Shown: positions 18,935 through 28,654, counted from the stretch's first letter. The stretch: DNA of 49,284 nucleotides from Candidatus Liminaster caballi (GCA_018065085.1 JAGHUA010000057.1:1-49284), one strand, 5' to 3'. Notes: generated by a model from the sequence alone, not told the origin. Program-made: numbers and translations.

Positions 18935-21130
18935 TCAGTTGGCCACCTCGCTGAGGAACTTGATACGCACCAATCGGATTTCTTCTTCTTTGAAATCCTG
19001 ACCGAACTCCTTGAATGCAGACTCGATGTCATTCGATTGTTCCTCTTTGAAGAACTGGAAGATGTCGTCGATAGAATCTTCGTCCATTATCTCTGCCAGG
19101 AAGTAATCAATGTTGATGCTTGTGCCGCTCGATACGATTGCCTCTAGTTCGTCAAGCAGTTCGTTGAACTCCATGCGATGATCGGAAGCAATATCGTCGA
19201 GGTCAATCTTACGGTCGATTGACTGGATGATGGATACCTTTATGCGCGACTTATTTGCAATAGTACGCACTCGCAGGTCTTCAGGACGTATAATCTCATT
19301 CTCATCTACATATCGTTTGATGAGTTGAATGAACTCTTCACCATAGCGCTTTGCCTTACCAGCACCTACACCCGGGATGTTCTGAAGTTCCTCAATGGAA
19401 ATAGGGTAGGTTGTCGCCATTGCCTCAAGCGACGGATCCTGGAAGATGACGTATGGAGGAAGCTCAAGACGCTTGGCAACCTTGCGGCGCTGATCCTTGA
19501 GCATGTTGTAGAGTGCCTCATCTGCTGCTGCACTGCTGCCTGCACCCTTCATCTCTGATTCTTCCTCGTTATCAAGATCCTCATCATCGGCATCGACCAC
19601 GATGTTGAATGACTTAGGATTGTTGAGGAATCGCTTGCCTGAGGCAGTCACCTTGAGCGAACCGTAGCTTTCGATGTCACGGCTAAGGAATTTTGCCACA
19701 AGTGCCTGACGAATAACAGCATTCCAGATATCAGCCTTTTCGTCGTTGCCCGAACCGAAGCATTCCAGTTCGTCATGACGATAGCTTACTACCTCATCGG
19801 TACGGATGCCCATAAGCACGGTAACAACATATTCCTGCTTGAACTTCTCTTTCAATGCCAGAACGGTCTCAATAACAGCACATAGCAGTTCCTTAGCTTC
19901 GATGTGTTTCTTAGGTTTGCGACAGTTGTCACAATTGCCACATTCAGAGTCCTTATAGTCCTCGCCGAAATAGTGAAGCAATGCCTTGCGACGGCACATT
20001 GAGGTCTCAGCGTAAGATTCGGTCTCCTTGAGCAAGAGTTTGCCAATCTCCTGTTCAGCAATAGGCTTACCCTGCATGAATTTCTCAAGGCGTAGCAAAT
20101 CTCGGTCGCTGTAGAAAGCAATACATTCGCCCTCGCCACCGTCGCGACCGGCACGTCCGGTTTCCTGATAGTAGCCCTCAAGACTCTTTGGCATGTCATA
20201 ATGAATGACGTAACGTACATCCGGTTTGTCAATACCCATGCCGAATGCGATTGTCGCAACGATGACATCCACATCCTCCTTCAGGAAGGCATCCTGATTA
20301 TCGCTGCGGACGTTGCCGTCCATGCCTGCATGATATGGCAATGCTTTGATGCTGTTCGCACGAAGCACCTCAGCCAGTTCCTCCACCTTCTTACGGCTCA
20401 GACAATAGATGATACCCGATTTGCCTGGACGCTGCTTGATATATTTGATAATCTCGCGATCAATGGTATCGGGATTCTTCTGACGTACTTCATAGTAAAG
20501 GTTCGGGCGGTTAAACGATGACTTGAATACCTTGGTTTCCTTCTTGTTGATGCCAAGGTTCTTCATGATGTCATGCTGCACTTTTACCGTTGCCGTTGCT
20601 GTGAGGGCAATGAGCGGACGTGAACCGATCTCGTTGATGATTGGGCGTATCCTTCTGTATTCCGGACGGAAGTCATGTCCCCATTCCGAAATACAGTGAG
20701 CCTCATCGACGGCAAAGAATGAAATCTTTACAGTACGGAGGAAATCGATATTCTCTTGCTTGGTCAATGATTCTGGAGCGACATAAAGCAGTTTGGTATG
20801 ACCGTTGATTATGTCTTCCTTTACCTGATCGATAGCAGTCTTGGTGAGTGAGGAATTGATGAAGTGTGCCACATTGTCCTCCTCGCTGAAGTTTCGCATC
20901 GCATCGACCTGATTCTTCATCAAGGCAATGAGAGGAGAGATGACTATTGCGGTGCCTTCCATCAACAATGAAGGAAGCTGGTAACATAGGGATTTACCAC
21001 CACCGGTAGGCATAAGCACGAAGGTGTCATTGCCCGCCATGAGGTTTTCAATGATTTCTTCCTGGTTCCCCTTAAAGTTATCAAAGCCGAAATGTAGTTT
21101 CAAGCTTTGTTGTAGATTTTTATCTGTCAT
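18935..21130 (-). CDS. recQ: ATP-dependent DNA helicase RecQ
   Basis: The 731-residue 3'-5' helicase acts in recombination and fork repair. Walker A GGGKS is at 43-47, the DEAH box at 142-145 within FFAVDEAHCISEWGHDFR, and the RecQ zinc site uses C379, C397, C400 and C403. A winged-helix RQC region follows and an HRDC domain is near 555-630 (IPGVGAGKAKRYGEEFI). About 100 residues lie beyond HRDC, a C-terminal extension seen in Bacteroidetes RecQ. It appears to head the recQ-topA-GH3-metG block. Confidence 0.94.
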   Translation of the reverse strand: MTDKNLQQSLKLHFGFDNFKGNQEEIIENLMAGNDTFVLMPTGGGKSLCYQLPSLLMEGTAIVISPLIALMKNQVDAMRNFSEEDNVAHFINSSLTKTAIDQVKEDIINGHTKLLYVAPESLTKQENIDFLRTVKISFFAVDEAHCISEWGHDFRPEYRRIRPIINEIGSRPLIALTATATVKVQHDIMKNLGINKKETKVFKSSFNRPNLYYEVRQKNPDTIDREIIKYIKQRPGKSGIIYCLSRKKVEELAEVLRANSIKALPYHAGMDGNVRSDNQDAFLKEDVDVIVATIAFGMGIDKPDVRYVIHYDMPKSLEGYYQETGRAGRDGGEGECIAFYSDRDLLRLEKFMQGKPIAEQEIGKLLLKETESYAETSMCRRKALLHYFGEDYKDSECGNCDNCRKPKKHIEAKELLCAVIETVLALKEKFKQEYVVTVLMGIRTDEVVSYRHDELECFGSGNDEKADIWNAVIRQALVAKFLSRDIESYGSLKVTASGKRFLNNPKSFNIVVDADDEDLDNEEESEMKGAGSSAAADEALYNMLKDQRRKVAKRLELPPYVIFQDPSLEAMATTYPISIEELQNIPGVGAGKAKRYGEEFIQLIKRYVDENEIIRPEDLRVRTIANKSRIKVSIIQSIDRKIDLDDIASDHRMEFNELLDELEAIVSSGTSINIDYFLAEIMDEDSIDDIFQFFKEEQSNDIESAFKEFGQDFKEEEIRLVRIKFLSEVAN

Positions 21131-21149
21131 AAATATTGTTTTCTTAACG

Positions 21150-21180
21150 CAAAATTATGCACCATTTTTTAATTGTGCAA
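21150..21180 (-). promoter_or_regulatory. Promoter of recQ
   Basis: On the minus strand TTGC at 21180-21177 is separated by exactly 19 bases from TAATTTTG at 21157-21150, a perfect -7 element. The box is about 20 bases from the recQ ATG, so the leader is very short. Confidence 0.65.
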
Positions 21181-21211
21181 GTTTTTGAGCAAAAAAAAAC
21201 TGTTCAACGGC

Positions 21212-21269
21212 AAAAAAACATAAAAATAACCTCTTTTTTAAGCTTTGCAGCCGAAAAAAGAGGCTATTT
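21212..21269 (-). terminator. Intrinsic terminator of the rho/ABC-F transcript
   Basis: The arms at 21224-21239 and 21254-21269 form a 16-bp stem with one wobble pair, and on the minus strand the hairpin is followed by a long T tract. It lies just below the ABC-F stop codon and before the recQ promoter. Confidence 0.85.
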
Positions 21270-21289
21270 TCTCATTATTTTAAAAGAAA

Positions 21290-23227
21290 TCACATTGATT
21301 CGAGTTGTTCGCTTGCGTCCATCCAGAAGGCAGTCGCATCGTCCAACTGCTTCTTCAAAGAGGCATGTTCGATGTAGAGTTTTTCGTCCTGACAACCCTT
21401 TGGTGTTGCCATCTTAGCTTCCAGATCGGCAATCGCTGCTTCCAGTTTTGCAATCTGGTCTTCGGCTTGCTTCACCTGTTTCTCGAACTTTGACCGTTGC
21501 TGTTTGCGCAGCTTCTGATCCTCATAGCTGACCTTTTCCGATGTGTCGGAGGTCGGTGGCACGACATGCGATGCAGCTGCTGATGGGAGAGGCTTATCTT
21601 TAATCTCCAGCATCTGGAGGCTGTCAATCTGCTTCGTGTTGAGGTAATCATAGATTCCTCCTATATATTCGCGTACCTGCCCGTGCCCGAACTCATATAC
21701 TTTTTCTACAAGTCCATCAAGGAAATCACGGTCGTGACTTACGACGATAACAGTTCCGTCGAACGATCGGATAGCCTCCTTGAGCACATCTTTCGATGCA
21801 ATATCGAGATGGTTTGTCGGCTCGTCGAGAATGAGCAGGTTGACAGGTTCAAGCAGAAGTCGAATCATGGCGAGACGGCTTCGTTCGCCACCCGAAAGCA
21901 CTTTCACAGGTTTGTCAGAAGCCTCGCCGCCGAACATGAATGCACCCAGGATATCTCGGATCTTTGTGCGGATATCACCGACTGCAACACGGTCAATGGT
22001 GTCAAAAACGGTCATCTCATCATCGAGCAGTTGAGCTTGATTTTGAGCAAAGTAACCAATTTTAACGCCATAGCCGACCTTTAGATCTCCGTCGAAAGGA
22101 ATCTGGTTCATGATACACTTCACAAGAGTGGATTTTCCTTCGCCGTTTCTGCCGACGAATGCCACTTTCTCTCCGCGTTTGATTGTCAGATTCACATGAT
22201 CGAACACAACGTGGTCATACTCCTTGCGCACGTCTTGACAGATCACTGGATAATCGCCAGATCGTGGGGCAGGAGGGAACTTGAGATTCAGATGCGAATT
22301 GTCCACCTCATCAATCTCGATTGGAACGATTTTCTCAAGCTGCTTGATGCGGCTCTGCACCTGGATGGCTTTCGTTGCCTGATAACGGAAGCGTTCGATA
22401 AATGCCTCCGTGTCCTGAATCATCTTCTGCTGGTTTTCGTATGCACGACGCTGCTGCTCAATACGTTCGGCATGAAGCACTACGTATTTGCTGTAGTTGA
22501 CGCTATAGTCATGAATTGTGCCGCAGGTAATCTCTATGGTTCGTGTGGTGACGTTGTCGAGGAACGCACGGTCATGAGAAATCAGGATGATCGTGCTGCG
22601 ACCCGAGGCAAGGAACTTCTCAAGCCATTGGATTGATTCGATGTCGAGGTGGTTGGTCGGCTCGTCGAGCAAGAGTACGTCTGGATGCTGAAGAAGGATT
22701 TTTGCCAGCTCAATACGCATACGCCAACCGCCAGAGAACTCGCTTGTCGGACGTTCGAAATCCTTGCGTTCGAAGCCAAGACCCAGAAGCGTGCGCTCAA
22801 TCTCAGCGTCGCGATTCGTACTGTTGATCATTGCCAACTGATCGCTCAGGTCGGTCATCTGTTCGATGAGTTCCTGATATTCCAGGCTTTCATAATCCGT
22901 ACGTTCGGCCAACTGCTGATTGAGGCTGTCGAGATGAGCCTCCATTTGCATGGTGTTGGCAAAGGCTTTCTCTGTCTCCTGACGTACGGTAACCGAGTCA
23001 TTTAGTTTCATGACCTGTGGCAAATAGCCGAATGTCAGGTCCTTAGGTTTTCCGATACGTCCGCTTGTTGGCATCTGTATGCCAGCAATAATCTTGAGCA
23101 TCGTGCTCTTGCCTGCGCCGTTCTTACCGACAAGGGCTATCCTGTCGTGACGGTTTATCACATAGTTGACGTCCGAAAACAATGGCTTGGCACTGAATTC
23201 TACGGAAAGATTTTCAACCGATATCAT
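21290..23227 (-). CDS. ABC-F family ATPase
   Basis: The 645-residue soluble protein has two ABC ATPase domains and no membrane segments, so it is a ribosome-associated ABC-F factor and not a transporter. First Walker A GKNGAGKS is at 34-41 and the second reads GRNGEGKS. The signature motifs are FSGGWRMRIELAKIL and LSGGERSRLAMIRLL, and each Walker B is followed by EPTNHLDI. An Arg-rich, coiled linker (from ERIEQQRRAYENQQKM) joins the domains. A predicted C-terminal coiled coil (KFEKQVKQAEDQIAKLEAAI) recalls Uup/YdiF types. It follows rho by 9 bases and ends at a strong terminator. Housekeeping versus antibiotic-protection role cannot be decided. Confidence 0.9.
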   Translation of the reverse strand: MISVENLSVEFSAKPLFSDVNYVINRHDRIALVGKNGAGKSTMLKIIAGIQMPTSGRIGKPKDLTFGYLPQVMKLNDSVTVRQETEKAFANTMQMEAHLDSLNQQLAERTDYESLEYQELIEQMTDLSDQLAMINSTNRDAEIERTLLGLGFERKDFERPTSEFSGGWRMRIELAKILLQHPDVLLLDEPTNHLDIESIQWLEKFLASGRSTIILISHDRAFLDNVTTRTIEITCGTIHDYSVNYSKYVVLHAERIEQQRRAYENQQKMIQDTEAFIERFRYQATKAIQVQSRIKQLEKIVPIEIDEVDNSHLNLKFPPAPRSGDYPVICQDVRKEYDHVVFDHVNLTIKRGEKVAFVGRNGEGKSTLVKCIMNQIPFDGDLKVGYGVKIGYFAQNQAQLLDDEMTVFDTIDRVAVGDIRTKIRDILGAFMFGGEASDKPVKVLSGGERSRLAMIRLLLEPVNLLILDEPTNHLDIASKDVLKEAIRSFDGTVIVVSHDRDFLDGLVEKVYEFGHGQVREYIGGIYDYLNTKQIDSLQMLEIKDKPLPSAAASHVVPPTSDTSEKVSYEDQKLRKQQRSKFEKQVKQAEDQIAKLEAAIADLEAKMATPKGCQDEKLYIEHASLKKQLDDATAFWMDASEQLESM

Positions 23228-23236
23228 GCCTTAATT

Positions 23237-25057
23237 CTATTTGCTCATTACGTTCAACAGAAGATCCTCATTGTTTGCCGTATGTTCTATCTTGTTCAGC
23301 AAATCTTCCATAGCCTCAACCGGTGTACGTTCAGCCAGGTAGCGACGCAAGATCCACATTCGGTTCAGGATATTGCCATCGAGCAACAGGTCATCGCGGC
23401 GTGTAGAAGAGGCGAGAAGATCGACAGCAGGGAATACACGTTTGTTGGCAATCTTTCTATCGAGCACAAGCTCCATATTGCCAGTACCCTTAAACTCTTC
23501 GAAAATCACCTCGTCCATCTTCGAACCGGTTTCGATAAGAGCTGTGGCAATGATGGTCAGCGAACCGCCATTCTCAATGTTGCGAGCTGCACCGAAGAAT
23601 CGTTTCGGTTTCTGCAATGCATTTGCCTCGACGCCGCCAGAAAGCACCTTGCCACTTGAAGGAGAAACGGTATTGTATGCACGAGCAAGACGCGTGATAG
23701 AGTCGAGCAGGATCACAACATCGTGACCACATTCGGTCAGACGCTTTGCTTTCTCAATAACCATATCGGCAACCTTAACGTGACGATCGGCAGGTTCATC
23801 GAAAGTCGATGCTATGACTTCGGCATTGACCGAACGCTTCATGTCTGTGACCTCTTCAGGACGCTCGTCGATGAGCAGGATAATCATATAAACCTCTGGA
23901 TGGTTGTAGGCTATGGCATTGGCAATCTCTTTGAGCAGCACGGTCTTACCGGCCTTTGGAGGAGCCACGATGAGCGAACGCTGACCCTTGCCAATAGGAG
24001 CGAACATATCTATGACGCGGCAAGAAACACTGTCGTCATGTCCTTTACAAAGGTTGAACTTATGATCAGGGAAAAGAGGAGTGAGGTGTTCGAAAGGCAC
24101 TCGGTCACGGACATAATCCACCGATCGGCCATTGATCTGTTCAACGCGCACGAGTGGATAATTATGTTCGCCCTCGCGTGGAGGCCTGATCGGGCCTTCC
24201 ACCACATCTCCCTGTTTCAGATTATTCAGTTTGATCTGCTGTTGAGAGACAAAAATGTCGTCAGGAGATGAGAAATAATTATAATCGGCCGAACGGAGGA
24301 AACCGAATCCGTCTGGCATAAGTTCCAAAACACCGCTACCGATCAGAATGCCTTCAAACTCATCGCGCGGAACTCCCTGTTTCTGCTGCTGCTGATTATT
24401 CTGTTTTTCGCTATTCTGGTTCTGATGCTCCTGCTTTTCCTGCTGTGGCGCATTGTTTCCCGGCTGGCGTGATTCTTTCTGCTTATTCTTTCTGAAATCT
24501 CTATTCCTTCGGTCATTATTATTGCGTCGGTCATTATTGTTGCGATGCTTATTGTTGCCGTCGAAATAATTACTGAAAAAATTCCTGTTTTCATCTTCAA
24601 GTTGTTTCTGACCTTCGTCTTCAGCAGTTCCTGCAATTTCTTCAGCTGGTTTCTCTACAACCACTTCTGCAGATTCTACGATATCTTCTGCTGGCTTCTC
24701 GTTTGACTCGATAGGCTGTTCAGATGATTGTTTCCCGGATTTTTTCTCTGTTTGCGGCTGTTTCTCCTCATTATTTATATTATTGGGGGCAGGAGAGGGA
24801 TTTTCGTCATTAGCTTCGGTCGATGGATGAAGCATCTCATCAAGCCTGCGCAAAGTATTTTCGGCTTCTACCACAGCGCTCGACTTCCTGCCTCGGCGAT
24901 GAGCCTTTAGAATATTCGTCTTTTCGTCAAAATAACCAATAAGCTGATTGATGCATTCTTCACGTGACTGCACATTTCGCGCATCAATACCGAAAGACGT
25001 GGACAGAGTGATTAGTTCTGTGTCATTTAATTTATTAAGTTCCTCTGAATTGTACAT
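23237..25057 (-). CDS. rho: Transcription termination factor Rho with long disordered insert
   Basis: The 606-residue RNA-dependent helicase ends transcripts at Rho-dependent sites. The N-terminal Rho_N helical part (1-50) is followed by a long low-complexity stretch (about 80-230) rich in Glu, then Asn/Arg ([14 protein letters not shown]) and Gln. The RNA-binding cold-shock-like domain starts near 235 ([15 protein letters not shown]). Walker A APPKAGKT is at 365-372, Walker B VVILLDS at 447-453, and the Q-loop region [18 protein letters not shown] follows. Such inserts are typical of Bacteroidetes Rho and in Bacteroides thetaiotaomicron have been linked to condensate formation. Its own promoter gives a leader of about 140 bases. 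Confidence 0.95.
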   Translation of the reverse strand: MYNSEELNKLNDTELITLSTSFGIDARNVQSREECINQLIGYFDEKTNILKAHRRGRKSSAVVEAENTLRRLDEMLHPSTEANDENPSPAPNNINNEEKQPQTEKKSGKQSSEQPIESNEKPAEDIVESAEVVVEKPAEEIAGTAEDEGQKQLEDENRNFFSNYFDGNNKHRNNNDRRNNNDRRNRDFRKNKQKESRQPGNNAPQQEKQEHQNQNSEKQNNQQQQKQGVPRDEFEGILIGSGVLELMPDGFGFLRSADYNYFSSPDDIFVSQQQIKLNNLKQGDVVEGPIRPPREGEHNYPLVRVEQINGRSVDYVRDRVPFEHLTPLFPDHKFNLCKGHDDSVSCRVIDMFAPIGKGQRSLIVAPPKAGKTVLLKEIANAIAYNHPEVYMIILLIDERPEEVTDMKRSVNAEVIASTFDEPADRHVKVADMVIEKAKRLTECGHDVVILLDSITRLARAYNTVSPSSGKVLSGGVEANALQKPKRFFGAARNIENGGSLTIIATALIETGSKMDEVIFEEFKGTGNMELVLDRKIANKRVFPAVDLLASSTRRDDLLLDGNILNRMWILRRYLAERTPVEAMEDLLNKIEHTANNEDLLLNVMSK

Positions 25058-25203
25058 AATGAGAACCTAAACTGGAATGGATGATTGTAGTATATTAAAA
25101 TGATTTGATTATTGCCGAAAGAGTCATGATTACAGGCTTTAATCGCAACAAACGCCTGAATTTACGAACTATGTGAATTTCAATTTCTACCCTTTAGGCA
25201 TCG

Positions 25204-25235
25204 CAAAAATAGATATTAATTATTATTTTGCCAAA
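25204..25235 (-). promoter_or_regulatory. Promoter of rho
   Basis: On the minus strand TTTG (25235-25232) and TATTTTTG (25211-25204) are 20 bases apart. This predicts transcription from about 25197 and an unusually long leader, a possible place for rho autoregulation. Confidence 0.6.
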
Positions 25236-25379
25236 TACTTTGGCGTTATTTTGAGCCATTTCATTGATTTATGACATGCAATATAATCTATTTGGCAGTT
25301 CCATTTGTCATTTAACCACATATAATTGCTGTCTATACGATGTTTTTGCAGCTTATATTATCACTTTTATTTCAGATAA

Positions 25380-25411
25380 TTTGGATTGAATACTCATTAT
25401 TATTATCTTTG
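25380..25411 (+). promoter_or_regulatory. Promoter of the GH43 gene
   Basis: TTTG at 25380-25383 and TATCTTTG at 25404-25411 are spaced by 20 bases. The leader to the ATG at 25455 is about 37 bases. This supports the 25455 start over the longer open frame that begins at 25386, ahead of the -7 box. Confidence 0.7.
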
Positions 25412-25454
25412 CATCGTTTTTGTACGAAAATATACAAATAATACAGACTTTATC

Positions 25455-26519
25455 ATGTTGAAACAATTTGTTGCTATTTCTCTTTTATTATTGTCCGCAT
25501 TTTCTGCAGTTGCACAGGATGCACCCCAGAAACGCCATCCGTTCCAGTTTGATGCCACCTTGCCGAATGCCCATGACCCGGTGATGGCAAGGGGAGAGGA
25601 CGGACGTTACTATTGCTTCATGACCGGCATGGACGTCGGTGTTATTTCGAGTGCCGACATGCATGAGTGGCGCATGGAGAAACCTGCATTGCCTTCTGTT
25701 CCTCAGTGGGCAAAGGACACTGTGCCTGGATATAATGGCCACACATGGGCACCGGACATCAGCTATCACAACGGATTTTGGCACCTTTATTATTCTTGTT
25801 CTACATTTGGCAAGAATGGCAGTGCCATCGGTTTGGCTGTCAATAAGACTCTCGATCCTTCTTCCCCGGATTTCAAATGGGAAGATAAGGGAATGGTCAT
25901 CGCCTCGCATCGAGGAAGGGATGTGTTTAATGCCATTGACCCAAATCTCATTGTCGATAAGAAGGGCCGCCCGTTCCTTACCTTCGGTTCTTTCTGGGAT
26001 GGCATTCAACTGGTGGAACTCTCGAAATCAGATTTCCAGACACCAATTTCCAAACCACGTACCATTGCCCGTCGTCTCTCAAGACGCCAGTCGCTTGATG
26101 CGCTCAACGATTCGGTCAATTTCACACGTGAAGGGGATAATGTGATTGAAGCTGGTGACAATGCCATCGAAGCACCATTCATTTTCTATCACAAGGGCTA
26201 TTACTATCTCTTCGTCAGTTTCGACTATTGTTGCCGTGGTGAGAAATCGACTTACAAAACCGTTTACGGTCGTTCGAAGAAAATCGGCGGACCGTACGTC
26301 GATCAGTCAGGCAAACCGATGGAGAAGGGTGGAGGCACGATCCTTTATGGCCCGAATGAAACATTCTTTGGCGTAGGACATTGTTCTGCATACGAGTTCG
26401 ATGGCAAGTGCTATTTCATCTCACATGCCTATCATAAGGACAAGCGCGGCGCTGCTAAACTATTCATTCGTCCGCTTGAATTTGACAAGGACGGATGGAT
26501 CATCGTCGAAGGAAAATGA
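25455..26519 (+). CDS. Secreted GH43 arabinan-active glycoside hydrolase
   Basis: The 354-residue product has a signal peptide (1-21, ending AVAQ) and a single five-bladed-propeller GH43 domain. Catalytic residues are visible: Asp 41 in NAHDPVMA (base), Asp 162 in NAIDPNLI (pKa modulator) and Glu 239 in AIEAPFIF (acid). The pattern GHTWAPDI and the SFDYCC stretch resemble endo-1,5-alpha-L-arabinanase/arabinosidase members; substrate is inferred. The open frame extends upstream to 25386 but the ATG at 25455 starts the signal peptide and lies after the promoter. It is a stand-alone gene with its own promoter and terminator. Confidence 0.88.
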   Translation: MLKQFVAISLLLLSAFSAVAQDAPQKRHPFQFDATLPNAHDPVMARGEDGRYYCFMTGMDVGVISSADMHEWRMEKPALPSVPQWAKDTVPGYNGHTWAPDISYHNGFWHLYYSCSTFGKNGSAIGLAVNKTLDPSSPDFKWEDKGMVIASHRGRDVFNAIDPNLIVDKKGRPFLTFGSFWDGIQLVELSKSDFQTPISKPRTIARRLSRRQSLDALNDSVNFTREGDNVIEAGDNAIEAPFIFYHKGYYYLFVSFDYCCRGEKSTYKTVYGRSKKIGGPYVDQSGKPMEKGGGTILYGPNETFFGVGHCSAYEFDGKCYFISHAYHKDKRGAAKLFIRPLEFDKDGWIIVEGK

Positions 26520-26590
26520 TAACAATTCCAATGCTCAAAAATGATGAAGCTATGCAATAAATAGCATATATATTTATCAAAACACAACAG

Positions 26591-26630
26591 AAAAAGGCAT
26601 TTTAAATATTTTAAGATGCTTTTTTCTTTT
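26591..26630 (+). terminator. Terminator of the GH43 gene
   Basis: AAAAAGGCAT (26591-26600) pairs with ATGCTTTTTT (one wobble pair) across an AT-rich loop and runs into a T-rich tail. Confidence 0.7.
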
Positions 26631-26657
26631 ATATATGAAAATAAATGACTATCTTCG
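26627..26657 (+). promoter_or_regulatory. Promoter of the OmpA-family gene
   Basis: TATCTTCG at 26650-26657 is one mismatch from TAnnTTTG, with a T-rich -33 position 19 bases upstream. The leader to the ATG at 26751 is about 87 bases. Confidence 0.5.
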
Positions 26658-26750
26658 CGGGCGTTTTTTAAGGCTTTACACCTCATTAATATAAATATAT
26701 TAGTTTCAATTAACAAAACTGGAGTAAATTTACATTAGTTTCTTATAGTT

Positions 26751-27908
26751 ATGAAAAAGTTATTTAGCATCGCAGTAATCGCTGCACTTTGTGCCTCGTC
26801 TTTTGCACAGTCATCTGCTGACGAGGAACCAATTTTCAATGTTCGCACCAACTCTTTCTGGGACAACTGGTTCGTACAGCTCAACTATTCGTTCAACATC
26901 AACGCTTCTTCTGAGGAGAACGCTTCAATGGCAACTTACGATCCTTCATTCGGCGATCGTCTTTCTCATGGTGTTGCCCTCTCAATCGGCAAGTGGCATA
27001 CAACTGGCTATGGCTGGCGTGTAAAGATGAATGGATTTTACATGCCTATGCTCGGCACAACTTCAAAGGGTGACAATCAGGCATTCTTCAGCCTTGAGAC
27101 AGATGGTTTGTTCAATCTCACAAACCTTATCTGGGGTTATAAGGAGCATCGTCGTTACAATGGTAGCGTCTATCTCGGTCCTCTCATGGGTGTAAATGCT
27201 ACAAGCGAGACTCTGTCATACGGCTATTCGTTCGGCTATATTAACAACTGGCGTCTCAATGACCGTTGGTCGCTCAATGCTGAAATCGCACTCCGTCAGT
27301 TCGTCAAGAACGCCAACGGTATGTCAGTTTCAGACAATAGCTCACACTGGCGCAATCAGGATCACCAGTATGCCATCGAACTTGGTGTGACATACAACCT
27401 CGGCAAGAACAAGAAGCACAACTGGAAGAAGGCAGTTGACGAGGATGCACTCCGCGCTGATTATGACAAGGAGATTGCTGCTCTCAACGATCAGGTAGCA
27501 AAGGAGCAGGCAGACAATGCCCGTCTAGAGGACGAACTCAAGAAGAAGCCAAACGAGGTAGTTGTTAAGGAAATCCAGAAGGTTGGCGTTTCAGTTCCTC
27601 AGTCATTGTTCTTCAGCATCAACTCTGCTAAGCTTGTTTCTGACCGTGAGTTAGTAAATCTTTCAGCAATCGTTGAATCTGCCAAGCAGAACCCAGAGAG
27701 CAAGGTTTATGTAACTGGTTATGCTGATAGCAAGACAGGCACACCTTCATACAACCAGAGCCTTTCTGAGCGTCGTGCAGAAACTGTTGCCAAGGAACTT
27801 GAGAAGCTTGGTTTGAGCCGCGATCAGATGGTAATCTCTGGCAAGGGTGGTGACGCAACCATCTCAAAGGCTGCACATAACCGTCGTGTAGTCGTAGAGG
27901 TTAAATAA
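26751..27908 (+). CDS. OmpA-family outer membrane protein
   Basis: The 385-residue product is a major outer-membrane protein anchoring the membrane to peptidoglycan. Residues 1-19 form a signal peptide (ending SSFAQ). About 25-220 is a beta-barrel domain with alternating aromatic strands and the end motif YAIELGVTYNLGKN. A charged helical linker (about 230-265, DKEIAALNDQVAKEQADN) precedes the OmpA domain, where YVTGYADSKTGTPSYNQSLSERRAE is the peptidoglycan-binding region and the tail reads HNRRVVVEVK. It is monocistronic with its own terminator. Confidence 0.93.
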   Translation: MKKLFSIAVIAALCASSFAQSSADEEPIFNVRTNSFWDNWFVQLNYSFNINASSEENASMATYDPSFGDRLSHGVALSIGKWHTTGYGWRVKMNGFYMPMLGTTSKGDNQAFFSLETDGLFNLTNLIWGYKEHRRYNGSVYLGPLMGVNATSETLSYGYSFGYINNWRLNDRWSLNAEIALRQFVKNANGMSVSDNSSHWRNQDHQYAIELGVTYNLGKNKKHNWKKAVDEDALRADYDKEIAALNDQVAKEQADNARLEDELKKKPNEVVVKEIQKVGVSVPQSLFFSINSAKLVSDRELVNLSAIVESAKQNPESKVYVTGYADSKTGTPSYNQSLSERRAETVAKELEKLGLSRDQMVISGKGGDATISKAAHNRRVVVEVK

Positions 27909-27937
27909 AATCTAGTTATCGATTAAATTGAATTTCG

Positions 27938-27992
27938 TTGCAGGAAGTCTGATTCATTTCAGATTTCCTGCAATTCTTTTATTTGTTTTTTG
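27938..27992 (+). terminator. Terminator of the OmpA-family gene
   Basis: TTGCAGGAA (27938-27946) pairs with TTCCTGCAA (27965-27973), with further TCTGA/TCAGA pairing inside, and a T-rich tail follows. Confidence 0.85.
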
Positions 27993-28179
27993 TAAATACA
28001 TACTTAATCTGTATATTACAACTTAACATAACTGCAATTAAAACCATTCTTTGGGAATTCCATAAATGGTGGAATTCATTAGAATAATAAAATGTTGATC
28101 TGTACGATTTACAAATATACAAATAGAATTAACCGTAAAGGTCAAATAACATTGAAAAGTTAGTCGAAACTATCGTTTT

Positions 28180-28497
28180 GACTTCTTCGGACTTAGGAAA
28201 TACAAACAAAACTTTCATTTGGACTTACCAAGTCTTAGGAAATGCTGGCGAAACTTTCATTTGGACTTCCCAAGTCTTAGGAAATGCTGGCAAAACTTTC
28301 ATTTGGACTTCCTAAGTCTTAGGAAATGCTGGAGAAAGTTTTATTTGGATTTCCAAGGTCTTAGGAAATGCTGGCAAAACTTTTATTTGGACTTCCCAAG
28401 TCTTAGGAAATACTGGCGAAAGTTTTGTTTGGATTTCCAGGTTTCTGGAAATGACAGGAACAATGTTCTAGGGACTTCACAAGCTTGGGAGATATTC
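28180..28497. repeat. Array 2: inverted copy of the 42-bp repeat family
   Basis: Six full 42-bp units start at 28180, 28222, 28264, 28306, 28348 and 28390, then a transition unit at 28432 and a degraded end unit at 28472. Read on the minus strand the units match array 1 (GCATTTCC, GGAAGTC, CAAATGAAAGTTTTG). The end nearest 28500 carries the type A element GGAACAATGTTC, and the rest is type B. The transition unit, TTTCCAGAAACCTGGAAATCC on the minus strand, matches the transition unit of array 1 at 347-387. Confidence 0.9.
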
Positions 28498-28561
28498 AGA
28501 AACGTTGTATTTGCTCGTCAAAGACTATAGAAAGGAGTTTGCTTATTTAACAGTACAGGTC

Positions 28562-28610
28562 AAAAAAGTTTCGAGACATTTCCGAAGTGTTGCTACAGAA
28601 ATGTCCCGAA
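28562..28610 (-). terminator. Terminator of the PorZ-like/FKBP transcript
   Basis: The arms 28570-28582 and 28598-28610 form a 13-bp stem with one wobble pair; on the minus strand a T run follows the hairpin. Confidence 0.8.
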
Positions 28611-28654
28611 TAATTTGAACCTTAGAGAATAAAGGTTGAGGCAAGCCGTTCGAA

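Larger units (their letters stand above)
25058..25454. other. Divergent intergenic region, rho / GH43
   Basis: About 400 AT-rich bases without a gene. It contains the rho promoter (minus strand, 25204-25235) and the GH43 promoter (25380-25411). The rho leader holds a small inverted repeat, CAGGC at 25134-25138 with GCCTG at 25151-25155. The middle part shows nothing else I can name. Confidence 0.6.
27909..28654. other. Convergent intergenic region with terminators and repeat array 2
   Basis: This ~750-base gap between ompA and the FKBP gene holds the ompA terminator, a small hairpin (GAATTCC at 28055-28061 with GGAATTC at 28071-28077), repeat array 2, and the FKBP terminator. I see no gene; a 103-codon open frame across the array is a by-product of its 42-bp period. 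Confidence 0.8.

Noticed and set aside
28219-28530. 103-codon plus-strand frame in array 2
   Set aside because: It is a translation of the 42-bp repeat (LRKCWQNFHLDF repeats) with no start context.
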